Shown one piece after another: positions 34,778-43,119 of a stretch of 64,000 bases of DNA. This DNA is from Pseudoduganella ginsengisoli (lineage in GTDB: Bacteria; Pseudomonadota; Gammaproteobacteria; Burkholderiales; Burkholderiaceae_D): assembly GCF_009720865.1 (NCBI RefSeq), contig NZ_WNLA01000017.1:95602-159601 (forward strand), in the 5' to 3' direction. The first letter of the stretch is position 1. The number at the start of each line of letters is the position of its first letter. Under the pieces are notes generated by a model, which was not told the origin of the DNA, did not search any database, and saw nothing but the letters and a program-made list of their open reading frames with translations. A program made the position numbers and the translations under genes.

Positions 34778-35191
34778 ATGAGCGTATGGGATATCGGGCC
34801 GTTCGACAACGACCTGGCGTTGGATTGGGTACAGGACTTACAGGAATCGAATGACCTGTATTACATCGAAGATACGCTGAACAATGTGCTGGAAGAGGGC
34901 GAAACCTTCATCCCGATGCCGTTCGCCTGCGAAGCGCTGGCCGCCATCGACGTGCTGGCGCGCCTGCAGGGGCAGCCGGGCGACGAAGCGGTGGACGATG
35001 TGGACGCATGGGTGGAAACCCTGCGCAAGAAATTCAAGCGCCGCGCGGATTTGGTGGAAAAATCACTGAAGGCGCTGGAGCTGATCGTGTCGGAAAAATC
35101 GGAACTGGCCAATGAATGGGCGCAGACCGATGAGCACGTGGCGTGGCGCGGCATGGTGGAGCAGTTGCGGGCACGTGTGACGGCAATGTAA
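34778..35191 (+). CDS. DUF4259 domain-containing protein
   Basis: A 137-residue cytoplasmic protein with the DUF4259 start pattern: MSVWDIGPFDNDLALDWVQDL. The rest is mainly alpha-helical, with an acidic middle (GDEAVDDVDAW) and helices containing RADLVEKSLKALELIVSEKSELANEW. The family is of unknown function. It follows the paraslipin gene by 11 bases and is probably on the same transcript. AAAGGGG lies upstream of the ATG. Confidence 0.8.
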   Translation: MSVWDIGPFDNDLALDWVQDLQESNDLYYIEDTLNNVLEEGETFIPMPFACEALAAIDVLARLQGQPGDEAVDDVDAWVETLRKKFKRRADLVEKSLKALELIVSEKSELANEWAQTDEHVAWRGMVEQLRARVTAM

Positions 35192-35203
35192 GCGGTTCAG
35201 GCA

Positions 35204-35227
35204 GCCGCCCGGGCGAACCCGGGCGGC
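35204..35227. terminator. GC-rich hairpin between convergent genes
   Basis: A perfect 10-base stem GCCGCCCGGG / CCCGGGCGGC with a CGAA tetraloop. It lies 12 bases after the DUF4259 stop and ahead of the convergent esterase gene. There is no U-tract, so it may act as a bidirectional stop or an mRNA 3'-end stabiliser. Confidence 0.6.
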
Positions 35228-35266
35228 CTGTGTGAATGATGGTTTCACACGGTTTCGGCGGCGTCC

Positions 35267-37252
35267 TTAGCGCAGGTCAGCCATGAAGATGGCATCGCGC
35301 AGCTGGACTTCATTCCTGCCATTGTTGATAAAGTAATTGATAAAGTTCGTCAACTCCGTATTGTCCGGCTGCCGGTTTTGCAGCGCGTAGAAATTGGTAC
35401 GGACAATGTACTCTTCCGAAGTCTTCATTGTCGGCTCCATCACCGTAGTGCGCCACGTTTCACGCTGAGCTGCGGGCTGGGCATTGTATTGGCCGAGCCA
35501 CCAGTTGAACCCAGCCGAATCGCTGGTGATTTGCGGTGTCGTCCGGGACAGCACATTGATGAATGACCCCCATACGGCGCGGGCGCTCGCATCGAGCGTC
35601 AGCTCGTATTTGATGCCGTCATATACCGTATTTTTCATGGCAGTCTGCTTGTCCGCTTCCGACATGGTTGGCGCAGTCGTATCCCATTGCGTATATTGCG
35701 CGTTGGCCTGTGCTGTCCAGTAATTAATTTCCGCCTGGGTTGGAACGCGGCTCGGCAATTGCAGCTTCAGCTGCGCAAATGCCAGCCGGACTGCCTTTTC
35801 CGGTGAGTAGCTCAGAATATAATTCATGCAATCGCGCGGCGTATTTTTGCCGGCGCTGATGCATTTGCTACTGATTCGTCCATTAGTGATAATTTCGGTC
35901 CAGTAGCGCATTCCTTCCGCATCAGCCAGGTTTTCAGCATCGCTGCGCCCCAGGGTGGTTTTAAAGTCATCCCAGACTTGTTTGTACTCCGGTACATCCG
36001 CAAAGTTCAGATATTCCGGTTTATTGGTTGGTGTCCGCACGGTCCCATTGAGCCATTGGCCAACATAAGACGCCCACAAGCCGCCGTGCGCCTTGATGCC
36101 CGCTTCGTTGAAGTGGGTATATTGGTTATAGTTATTTGGATCCGGATCATAGTAGCGGTATTTCGCCCAAGTCAGGATATCGCTGTCCGGGCCTTCGAGG
36201 AATTTGGGATCGCCTGGATAATTACGCTTGGCTGTAAAGGTTAACCCGCGCCGATGATTCATTTCCGTCGCGAATTTTTGCGGCAGCAAGGCACTGGTCC
36301 AGGTCGACTCCGGCACCCATGCCACTTTGGCGATCATCCATGCAGGGTCGCAATTGCCTTGCGTTTGGTTCCTGAAATTGCGCGCCAGCTGCATCAGGTC
36401 CGCGCCATACGTGGTTTTAGGGGTGTGGTTGTTCGGCGCGTCGCTCTCGCCCTGATGCCACAGCACGGCTTTGAAGCCGCAATTACCAACGGCGTTTGCC
36501 GCCTTGACCAGCCGGTTAAACAGGCTCTCAGGCGCTTCGTTCGAAGTCGGGCTCCAATTGTTGGCCCACCAGGCCAGCGGCGAGCCGCCCCAGGCAGTGT
36601 TGACTATGCCGACCGGCACGCCAGTGCTGGCGCTCAGCTTTTCAGCGAAAACGCCCCATGGCGAGCCCTTGGGTGGATAGCCAGCATTTCCCCACGGCTG
36701 GTCAGCCCAGCTGCTGGCGTACGGCTGCGTATGGGTCAGCGCGCTCCAGGTATTGGAAGCGGGAGCGGGATTAAATGCGCGGTTGAATGGCGAGATAGCC
36801 GAGGTGACCACCGAGCTATGGTTGGCGGCGTTGCTTTGGCCTGCAATTAAAAACACGTCGCCGACGGCAAAATCGGCGCTATCCCAAGATTGCACCGCCC
36901 GGTTCATCGCGTCATAAAATACGACGCGGACTTTTTTCCAGCTCATGCCGGTTCCGGTACCGGTAGAGATCTTGATTTGCTCGTTGTCCGAGAACGTCCG
37001 GCTCGGTTGCAACGTTGCTGTTGGCTGCCCGTTGGTCAATAAGTGTGCCGAGAATGTCGTGACGCCAGGGAGCAGCGCGGACTTCATCGGCATTTTCAGC
37101 GTGATGTTAGCCGGCGAGCTAGGCGAATTGCCGTTGCGCTGGAAGATTTCATTGGGCCTGATGCCACCAACGAGCTGCGCATGCGCCAACTGCCCGACGG
37201 ACAGCAAGGCCACCGCGATACTGGCTGAAATAACAGATTTCTGAAAGGTCAT
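35267..37252 (-). CDS. Secreted sialate O-acetylesterase-like (SGNH) protein
   Basis: A 661-residue exported protein with a signal peptide cut near AHAQ. The central region (about 130-400) is an SGNH hydrolase of the SASA/sialate O-acetylesterase group: the nucleophile Ser in LIAGQSNAANHS, the Gly block in NTAWGGSPLAWW, WHQGESDA, and the His in YTHFNEAG. It probably removes acetyl groups from carbohydrates outside the cell. The last 240 residues hold repeats of a W/Y-W...N/L pattern (MRYWTEIITNGR, INYWTAQANAQ, FNWWLGQYNAQ) ending LTNFINYFINNGRNEVQLRDAIFMADL, which looks like a degenerate DUF4214-type module. Base composition is visibly less GC-rich than its neighbours. Confidence 0.75.
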   Translation of the reverse strand: MTFQKSVISASIAVALLSVGQLAHAQLVGGIRPNEIFQRNGNSPSSPANITLKMPMKSALLPGVTTFSAHLLTNGQPTATLQPSRTFSDNEQIKISTGTGTGMSWKKVRVVFYDAMNRAVQSWDSADFAVGDVFLIAGQSNAANHSSVVTSAISPFNRAFNPAPASNTWSALTHTQPYASSWADQPWGNAGYPPKGSPWGVFAEKLSASTGVPVGIVNTAWGGSPLAWWANNWSPTSNEAPESLFNRLVKAANAVGNCGFKAVLWHQGESDAPNNHTPKTTYGADLMQLARNFRNQTQGNCDPAWMIAKVAWVPESTWTSALLPQKFATEMNHRRGLTFTAKRNYPGDPKFLEGPDSDILTWAKYRYYDPDPNNYNQYTHFNEAGIKAHGGLWASYVGQWLNGTVRTPTNKPEYLNFADVPEYKQVWDDFKTTLGRSDAENLADAEGMRYWTEIITNGRISSKCISAGKNTPRDCMNYILSYSPEKAVRLAFAQLKLQLPSRVPTQAEINYWTAQANAQYTQWDTTAPTMSEADKQTAMKNTVYDGIKYELTLDASARAVWGSFINVLSRTTPQITSDSAGFNWWLGQYNAQPAAQRETWRTTVMEPTMKTSEEYIVRTNFYALQNRQPDNTELTNFINYFINNGRNEVQLRDAIFMADLR

Positions 37253-37417
37253 AAAGTACAGGGATAATGATCCGCAAGTGGTTCATGGGAGCCCGATGTT
37301 ATCATATTAATATTGTTGAATAGCCCCGGTATTTGAAGGGGAAATTGCAATAATTGGTGAGAATTGATTCGCGGAAAGGAAGCTGAATTATTATTTTAAT
37401 AAATCCTCGGCCTATCA

Positions 37418-38920
37418 CTATGAACGAGCGTACGTGCCTGCCGCGCGTGCGTCAGCAGCCATGGATTTCAACGTTTTTAATTGTGCGGGATTCAAGCCCG
37501 CCCGCGCCGCAAAATCCGCCAGCGACGTGAAATTGCCATCGCGTTGGCGGCTCGCCAGCGCCTTTTTGGCAGTGGCGGCGTCGATGCCCGGCAAGGCCGA
37601 CAAGTGTTCCAGTTCCGCAGTATTCAAATCAACCACTAATGGGACGGGTTCGCCCCAGGCTGCCAATGTGCGGGTTGGATGCTTGACCCACAGGGCTGGA
37701 CCGGCCTGCACCGCCAGCTTTTCTGGATGCGCCTGTACCTCCGCCACTTCCGCAGCCAAGGCTCTGCGAGCTGCCTTCAATGCAGGCACAAATGTTTTAC
37801 TATTGCCTGTACGCCCTATTTGGGCCACGGCTTCCGATTGCGCGGCCAGCGCCGGAGACGTTAGCGCACCATAGCTGCTTTCCACCAGCACTTGCGCAAA
37901 GTGCCTGCCGGCTTCTGGTTCGGTACGTGCCAGCACTGCCGCCAGTGCCGGCAGCAGCGGCGTTTCCGGCGTCAGCGCTGACGCGCGCATCGCCTTCAAG
38001 CCATTGAACAGGGGCAGATAGCGGCTACGCAATGCCGCGGCAGTTCCTTCCCCCGCGCCCAGCCAGCGGTAAAAGAATGTCGCCACCACACCCTCAGAAG
38101 CCAGCATCTGCGGTGCAGACTTCAAATGCTCACGGTCAAACAGCGTACTCAGCTCACGCCGCTCAATCGCGTCGGCAGCGCCGCCATCGCCAGGCAACGT
38201 CACTTGCCGGTGTACGAACCAGTTTTGCCGCACGCCATCGATGCGGTACGCGCGGTCCAGGTTACTCTGCCACAGCGCCACGTAGGTGCGCGCCCCCACG
38301 CCCATGTCCTGCGCCCGCAATTGCGCATTTTTCGTATGCTGCCGCGCCAGCGCCTGGAAGTGTGTGGCAAAGCCTTCGTCCAACGCGGTAGGCTGGTCCG
38401 TCATGCTGTAGCTGTGGTGGGGCGTGCGCGAATAGCCTTCCGGCAGCGGCAGCAGGCGGCGCAGCATCACGTGTCCCAGTTCATGCGCAAAGATTTCTTC
38501 AAAGCTGCCATCGGCGACGCTGTCGGCGTCGACCACCAGGTCCACCATGGGCTCATCGATATAGCGCCGCTGTTCGCCTTCCTGCAGCCAGAAGCCCCAG
38601 CGCGGGAAGCCGCCGTCTTCCTGTGACAGCATCAGCCACGTGATGCCGCTGTTTTTCACGCCGGCCACCTCGGAAGCCAGCGCATCGAGCGCAATGGCCG
38701 ACGCAGTAAATCCACTGGTGGCTTCCTTTTGGATAGCGTCAAACAGGGCGCCGGACGACACCCGGGCCAGTACCGGCGCGCTGCCGGGACCCGTAGGGCG
38801 CGCCTGCATTTGTGCTTCCTGGTTGATAATCACAGGGGACAAAACCCCCAGTTCTGCTGCATTTGCGGCCGATGCCGCGCCCAGCGCGCAGGCAAATAGC
38901 AGGTGTTGCGGGAACTGCAT
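37418..38920 (-). CDS. Exported HExxH metallopeptidase-like protein with C-terminal helix-hairpin-helix
   Basis: A 500-residue protein with a signal peptide cut near AANA. A gluzincin-type zinc site is visible: HELGH in FAHELGHVMLRRL near residue 165, with the third ligand likely the Glu in ALDEGFATHFQ about 35 residues later. The middle is mostly helical and unrecognised. The last 60 residues form a ComEA-type helix-hairpin-helix (VDLNTAELEHLSALPGIDAATAKKALASR), normally a DNA-binding or protein-binding element. I took the ATG at 38920 because it starts the signal peptide; the frame opens at 38953. The combination is not one I recognise as a named family. Substrate unknown. Confidence 0.6.
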   Translation of the reverse strand: MQFPQHLLFACALGAASAANAAELGVLSPVIINQEAQMQARPTGPGSAPVLARVSSGALFDAIQKEATSGFTASAIALDALASEVAGVKNSGITWLMLSQEDGGFPRWGFWLQEGEQRRYIDEPMVDLVVDADSVADGSFEEIFAHELGHVMLRRLLPLPEGYSRTPHHSYSMTDQPTALDEGFATHFQALARQHTKNAQLRAQDMGVGARTYVALWQSNLDRAYRIDGVRQNWFVHRQVTLPGDGGAADAIERRELSTLFDREHLKSAPQMLASEGVVATFFYRWLGAGEGTAAALRSRYLPLFNGLKAMRASALTPETPLLPALAAVLARTEPEAGRHFAQVLVESSYGALTSPALAAQSEAVAQIGRTGNSKTFVPALKAARRALAAEVAEVQAHPEKLAVQAGPALWVKHPTRTLAAWGEPVPLVVDLNTAELEHLSALPGIDAATAKKALASRQRDGNFTSLADFAARAGLNPAQLKTLKSMAADARAAGTYARS

Positions 38921-39022
38921 GCCGTCTCCAGTGCGGGATGTAGAAGGTGCCATACTAGGCCGGTTGCCAACACTCAGTCAAAGTGGCATTGTGTAGCTTG
39001 GCGTCAACTATTCGGGACTATC

Positions 39023-39556
39023 GTGAGTACTACGCTGTATTCGGCCTTTGTGCCCGTATTTATCCATTATCTGCAGCAACTGCATTCAACGTTGGCTGTT
39101 GCAGAAAATCACGAACGGCGTACGGGCCGGGCGCTGATCGGCGCTGCGCTGGCCGAGGGCATGTTCCCGTTTGCACAGCAAGTGACGACCGCATGCGGCT
39201 TCACCGTGCGCGCCGTGTGCCCGCTGCTGGGCGCGGATTTGCCGGTGCTGGCGGGCGGTGACCAGGATTGGAATGCGCTGCGGCTGCGCATCCAGGCGAC
39301 CGTCAGTTTCCTTGAGCAAGTCCCTGCCGATAAAATCAATGCAGCGGAAGAGCGCCAGATCGTCACGACGGCCGGCCTGGTTTCCCCTGTGTTTTCCGGT
39401 AGCGATTATGCGCTGTCGTATGCGCTGCCGAATTTCTTCTTCCACCTGGTGACGGCGCACTCGATCTTGCGCAGCCACGGGGTCCCCGTGGGCAAGGAAG
39501 ATTTCGATGGTTATCATCAATACCAGGCGGGCTTCAGCTTCCCCCAAACCAAATAA
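39023..39556 (+). CDS. DUF1993 domain-containing protein
   Basis: A 177-residue DinB-like helical-bundle protein matching DUF1993 by its pattern. It begins LYSAFVPVFIHYLQQLHSTLAVAE, continues with LAEGMFPFAQQV and a run of helices, and ends in YALPNFFFHLVTAHSILRSHGVPVGKEDFDG. The GTG at 39023 was chosen because upstream sequence is not conserved-looking; no Shine-Dalgarno site is strong. Function is unknown; the fold is related to metal-dependent thiol transferases. The next gene starts nine bases after its stop. Confidence 0.8.
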   Translation: MSTTLYSAFVPVFIHYLQQLHSTLAVAENHERRTGRALIGAALAEGMFPFAQQVTTACGFTVRAVCPLLGADLPVLAGGDQDWNALRLRIQATVSFLEQVPADKINAAEERQIVTTAGLVSPVFSGSDYALSYALPNFFFHLVTAHSILRSHGVPVGKEDFDGYHQYQAGFSFPQTK

Positions 39557-39565
39557 GGAACAACC

Positions 39566-39814
39566 ATGCTGCAAATGAGGCCCGGCTGCGAATGCTGCGA
39601 TAAAGACTTGCCGCCGGATACGCCAGATGCACGCATCTGCACATTTGAATGTACTTTTTGCGCCGACTGTACGGACCATGTATTGAAAGGCGCCTGCCCG
39701 AATTGCGGCGGTGAATTGGTGGCCCGTCCGCGCCGTCCCCTTGAGAAACTGGCAAAATATCCCGCTTCCACTGAACGCATCGTAAAACCCGCCGGGTGCG
39801 GCAAGACCATCTGA
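39566..39814 (+). CDS. DUF1272 domain-containing zinc-ribbon-like protein
   Basis: An 82-residue protein whose first half is full of paired cysteines: PGCECCDKDLPPD, ICTFECTFCADCTD, and GACPNCGGEL. This is the DUF1272 pattern, probably two small zinc knuckles. The second half is a basic proline-rich tail (PRRPLEKLAKYP) unlike the Cys-rich part. It is nine bases downstream of the DUF1993 gene and nine bases upstream of ybaK. The biochemical role is unknown. Confidence 0.82.
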   Translation: MLQMRPGCECCDKDLPPDTPDARICTFECTFCADCTDHVLKGACPNCGGELVARPRRPLEKLAKYPASTERIVKPAGCGKTI

Positions 39815-39823
39815 CTTACCATT

Positions 39824-40303
39824 ATGAGCCTGCAATCTGTCCGCGAATTTTTCGCCGCGCGTCAACTCGACATCCCTATCATTGAACTGGAAACCAGCAC
39901 GGCAACAGTTGCGCTGGCAGCCCAAGCCCATGGCGTGGAGCCGGGGCGCATTGCCAAGACGCTGGCATTCCGGCTGGGGGAGGGCCGCGTGATTTTGCTG
40001 GTGGCGGCGGGCGACGCCCGTATCGATAACCGCAAATTCAAGGAAGCGTTCGGCAAAGGCAAGATGCTGCCCGCGGAAGACGTGGTGGAACTGACGGGCC
40101 ACCCGGTCGGCGGCGTGTGCCCGTTTGGCCTGGCGCATCCGCTGCCCGTATACCTGGACCAGTCGCTGCAAGCATACGATGTGGTGCTGCCTGCCGCGGG
40201 CGACGTGCACACGGCAGTGAAGGTTGCGGTTTCCCAGCTGGCGGACATCACGGCAGGCGCCTGGGTTGACGTGTGCCAAGTTCCCGTGGCGGAAGCGGCC
40301 TGA
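39824..40303 (+). CDS. YbaK/EbsC-family aminoacyl-tRNA deacylase
   Basis: A trans-editing enzyme of 159 residues in the YbaK/ProX/EbsC fold, which clears mischarged tRNA (for example Cys-tRNA-Pro). The fold pattern is visible: an N-terminal VREFFAARQLDIPIIELE, the nucleotide-recognition segment GRIAKTLAFRLGEGRVILLVAAGDARIDNRKFKEAFG, and the GHPVGGVCPFGLAHPLPVYLDQSL active-site strand. The closest relatives are generic YbaK/EbsC proteins, so the substrate tRNA is not assigned. It ends the three-gene DUF1993-DUF1272-YbaK run. Confidence 0.85.
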   Translation: MSLQSVREFFAARQLDIPIIELETSTATVALAAQAHGVEPGRIAKTLAFRLGEGRVILLVAAGDARIDNRKFKEAFGKGKMLPAEDVVELTGHPVGGVCPFGLAHPLPVYLDQSLQAYDVVLPAAGDVHTAVKVAVSQLADITAGAWVDVCQVPVAEAA

Positions 40304-40358
40304 GCCACGGTTTGCGGCCAGATCAGGTAGCATGGCGGCATAACAAGCGGAAGCTGCC

Positions 40359-41210
40359 ATGCACTATTACCCTGAACACGATACCGAAGCCGGCGCTGCG
40401 GCGCTGGCGGCATTCCTGGCCCGGCGCCGCAATGTGCTGGTGCTGACAGGCGCAGGCTTGTCGACCGCATCCGGCATTCCCGATTACCGCGACAAGGATG
40501 GCGTGCGGCGCGGCAGGGCGCCGATCCAGGGGCCGGACTTCCGAAAATCCGACGCGGTGCGCCGCCGCTACTGGGCGCGCAGCCTGCTGGGCTGGCCGAC
40601 CCTGGCCGGCGCGGCGCCGAATCCCGGACACCTGGCGCTGGCCGCGCTGGAACAGCAAAATCAGGTCGGCCACGTCATTACGCAAAATGTCGACGGCCTG
40701 CACCAGCGCGCAGGCAGCCGGCGCCTGATTGAATTACACGGCAATATCCACCATGTCGTGTGCCTGGCGTGCCAGGCCCGCTATGCGCGCACCGTCATCC
40801 AGCAACGGCTGCTGGACGACAATCCCCACTTGCAAGACCAGGACCAGCAAGTCAAGGCGCTGCCGGACGGCGATGCGCAAGTGGAGCCCGAAGCGCTGGA
40901 GCACTTCAGCATCCCGCACTGCGAACAATGCGGCGGCGTGCTGCAGCCGGACGTCGTGTTCTTTGGCGATAACATTCCCGCCGAGCGCACACAAGCGGCC
41001 CTGCACGCAATGGAACAGGCCGACGCGTTGCTGGTCGTGGGGTCGTCGCTGATGGTGTTTTCTGGCTACCGCTTTTGCCGGCTGGCGGCGCAAGCGGGAA
41101 AACCGATCGCCGCAATCAATGCCGGTGTGACGCGGGCCGATGAATTGATCGGGCTGAAAGTCGCGGCGGCGGCACAGGACGTGCTGCCGCGCCTCGTTGA
41201 AATGGTGTAA
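40359..41210 (+). CDS. Sir2-family NAD-dependent protein deacylase
   Basis: A class IV-like bacterial sirtuin of 283 residues. NAD-binding motifs are clear: GAGLSTASGIPDYRDKDG, TQNVDGLHQRAG with the catalytic His in ELHGNIHHVVC. A zinc ribbon is formed by CLAC and CEQCGG pairs, and FFGDNIPAERT and VVGSSLMVFSGYRFCR complete the Rossmann part. A long insertion between the two Cys pairs (NPHLQDQDQQVKALPDGDAQ) is noticeable. Likely role is removal of acyl groups from Lys, but specific targets are unknown. Confidence 0.92.
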   Translation: MHYYPEHDTEAGAAALAAFLARRRNVLVLTGAGLSTASGIPDYRDKDGVRRGRAPIQGPDFRKSDAVRRRYWARSLLGWPTLAGAAPNPGHLALAALEQQNQVGHVITQNVDGLHQRAGSRRLIELHGNIHHVVCLACQARYARTVIQQRLLDDNPHLQDQDQQVKALPDGDAQVEPEALEHFSIPHCEQCGGVLQPDVVFFGDNIPAERTQAALHAMEQADALLVVGSSLMVFSGYRFCRLAAQAGKPIAAINAGVTRADELIGLKVAAAAQDVLPRLVEMV

Positions 41211-41226
41211 ACGATTTACTGCGGGT

Positions 41227-41772
41227 TTATTGCATCAGCATCGAACGCACGATGCCTTCCTTGGCCAGCGCATAGTCATGCGCCGCCAGCACGTAATTCG
41301 TGTTCGGCTGGATGACTTTGACGTTGACAAACACCATGTCGCTGGTTTCAGCATAGGAGCCCACGACTACCGCTTGCGCCTTGTGCGTCTGCGCCATGTC
41401 GTTGACTTCACGCGTCAGCATCATTTCGCCCTGGTTGCGCTTCATATACACGCTGTTGCGCAGCTTCATTTCCAGCATGTTCAGCTTGCCTTGCGCGAGG
41501 CGGGTGGAAATTTGTTCGGAAATCAGGCGGCCCAGCGTTGTCGTCTGTTCGAGCGCATCGATATTGACCACCGTGGCCATAATCAGCGGCTTGTCGGTCG
41601 CCAGTTTGCCGTTCAGTTGCGCCATCAGTGCATCGGCAGCTTTATAGTTGGACGCGATGAACTGGTTCGACGACACGGTCGCGTAGTTGGTTTCTTCTTT
41701 TGGCGGCGACGTGAAGGAAGAGCACGCGGCCAGTAACAGCGGCACGCAAAGCAAGGTGGCCAGCTTGCGCAT
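41227..41772 (-). CDS. FlgO-family outer-membrane lipoprotein
   Basis: A 181-residue predicted lipoprotein with lipobox LLAAC (Cys at residue 17). Its body matches the FlgO family: NYKAADALMAQL, IMATVVNIDALEQTTTLGRLISEQISTRLAQ, MLEMKLRNSVY, and KAQAVVVGSYAETSDMVFVNVKVIQPN. In Vibrio, FlgO/FlgP are outer-membrane proteins that stabilise the flagellum, but no flagellar gene is nearby. It overlaps the upstream lipoprotein gene by one base, so the two are probably a functional pair. Confidence 0.8.
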   Translation of the reverse strand: MRKLATLLCVPLLLAACSSFTSPPKEETNYATVSSNQFIASNYKAADALMAQLNGKLATDKPLIMATVVNIDALEQTTTLGRLISEQISTRLAQGKLNMLEMKLRNSVYMKRNQGEMMLTREVNDMAQTHKAQAVVVGSYAETSDMVFVNVKVIQPNTNYVLAAHDYALAKEGIVRSMLMQ

Positions 41773-42479
41773 TATTTATCACCCCGGATGGTATAAGTTT
41801 TAAAGGCTTTGTCGTTTTCTTCCGGCAAGCCATACAGCGTACGGTCGCTGTCCGCCACATAATACGCCGAGCTGTTGCGGGCGTAGTAACGGTACTGGTC
41901 GGAAACGGAAACCGTGACGATCAATTCAGTTTTTGGCACCGGTCCCGTGCCGAACTGGCCATAGTAATAGTTATAGCCTTCGTGCGCGGCCACACCGCCG
42001 GCGGTGGACAGGATAGGGTCGGCTGTCGCCGCCAGCATCCAGACGCCAACCGCAATGGCGGTGGGGACGGCGCCCGGCATTTTCTGCATGCGTTTTTCAG
42101 AGAAGGTCAGCGCCTGCACGTCGATATCGACTTTTAGCGAACCGGCCGGGACACGCGACACCACGTAACCGGACTTTACCAGCGCCGACGTGATGTGTTC
42201 CGTCAGCGCACGCTGGAATTGCGATGCTTCCGGCGGCGGCTCGGAAATGTAGTACGGCCGCTGCGGCGCCTTGCGCAAGTCTTCCGTCAAGCGCTGTTCA
42301 ATGGTGCCGGCAATCGCACCCCAGTGCGCCGCGGCTTGCAGCTTGGGCTGGGTTGATGCCGGGAAGTCCACGGCGGACGGCGCGGGCGCATAACGGTTGG
42401 CGCATCCAGCCACCAGCGCGCCTGCTGCCATAACGGCCAGCACGCCTGCCATTGATTTCGCCTGATTTACTTTTGCCAT
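41772..42479 (-). CDS. Hypothetical lipoprotein paired with the FlgO-like protein
   Basis: A 235-residue lipoprotein with lipobox LVAGC (Cys at residue 26). A short proline-rich segment follows. The body holds beta-rich sequence including HITSALVKSGYVVSRV and VDIDVQALTFSEKR, then a Gly/Ala-rich, possibly membrane-associated stretch (MPGAVPTAIAVGVWMLAATADPI), and a C-terminal domain with LIVTVSVSDQYRYYARNSSAYYVAD. I recognise no named family. Tight coupling to the downstream FlgO-like gene suggests a joint surface role. A plausible partner analogue is FlgP, but this is inference only. Confidence 0.6.
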   Translation of the reverse strand: MAKVNQAKSMAGVLAVMAAGALVAGCANRYAPAPSAVDFPASTQPKLQAAAHWGAIAGTIEQRLTEDLRKAPQRPYYISEPPPEASQFQRALTEHITSALVKSGYVVSRVPAGSLKVDIDVQALTFSEKRMQKMPGAVPTAIAVGVWMLAATADPILSTAGGVAAHEGYNYYYGQFGTGPVPKTELIVTVSVSDQYRYYARNSSAYYVADSDRTLYGLPEENDKAFKTYTIRGDK

Positions 42480-42596
42480 GTCATCCTCGCCTCGGGTTGG
42501 TGCTTGCAGCTGCCTCCCCAGTTTATCACGTATGTTTCTAGCGAGAAAATCACACCTGTACCCGAATGGCCGGGATTCATGCCAGAACGTGGCGCA

Positions 42597-43046
42597 TTAA
42601 CGACGATGCTGTTTCATGGCGGACGCCACTTCGCGCGATGCATCGCGATCTTTCTCCGCGGCACGCTTGTCATGCTGTTTCTTGCCTTTGGCCAAGCCGA
42701 TTTCGCATTTCACGCGGCCGCCCTTGTAATGCAGGTTCAGCGGCACCAGCGTATAGCCGGAGCGGGTGGCTTTACCGATCAGTTTGTCCAGCTCGTGGCG
42801 GTGCAGCAGCAGTTTGCGGGTGCGCACGGCATCCGGACGGATGTGGGTTGATGCCGTCGGCAGCGCGCTGATGTGGGCGCCAAACAGGAACAGCTCGTCG
42901 CCTTTGATGGTGACGTAGGCTTCCTTGATCTGGACTTTATTGTCCCGGATTGCCTTCACTTCCCAGCCTTCAAGCATGATGCCCGCTTCATAGCGGTCTT
43001 CAATGAAGTAATCGTGAAAGGCTTTTTTGTTATCGGCAATAGTCAT
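42597..43046 (-). CDS. smpB: SsrA-binding protein SmpB
   Basis: The tmRNA-binding partner needed for trans-translation, which frees stalled ribosomes. The 149-residue protein starts MTIADNKKAFHDYFIEDRYEAGIMLEGWEVKAIRDNKVQI and shows the OB-fold core LFLFGAHISAL. It ends in a long basic tail that enters the ribosome decoding site (KKQHDKRAAEKDRD). I chose ATG 43046; six codons upstream is a second Met with no support. It is divergent from ratA-rnfH, the conserved neighbour pair. The ssrA RNA gene itself is not in the window. Confidence 0.95.
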   Translation of the reverse strand: MTIADNKKAFHDYFIEDRYEAGIMLEGWEVKAIRDNKVQIKEAYVTIKGDELFLFGAHISALPTASTHIRPDAVRTRKLLLHRHELDKLIGKATRSGYTLVPLNLHYKGGRVKCEIGLAKGKKQHDKRAAEKDRDASREVASAMKQHRR

Positions 43047-43119
43047 GTGGGTGCGAAAATACAAGCTTGTTTGTTAAACTACGGTCTTTGCAGACCAACA
43101 TCATAACAACGGTAACACA

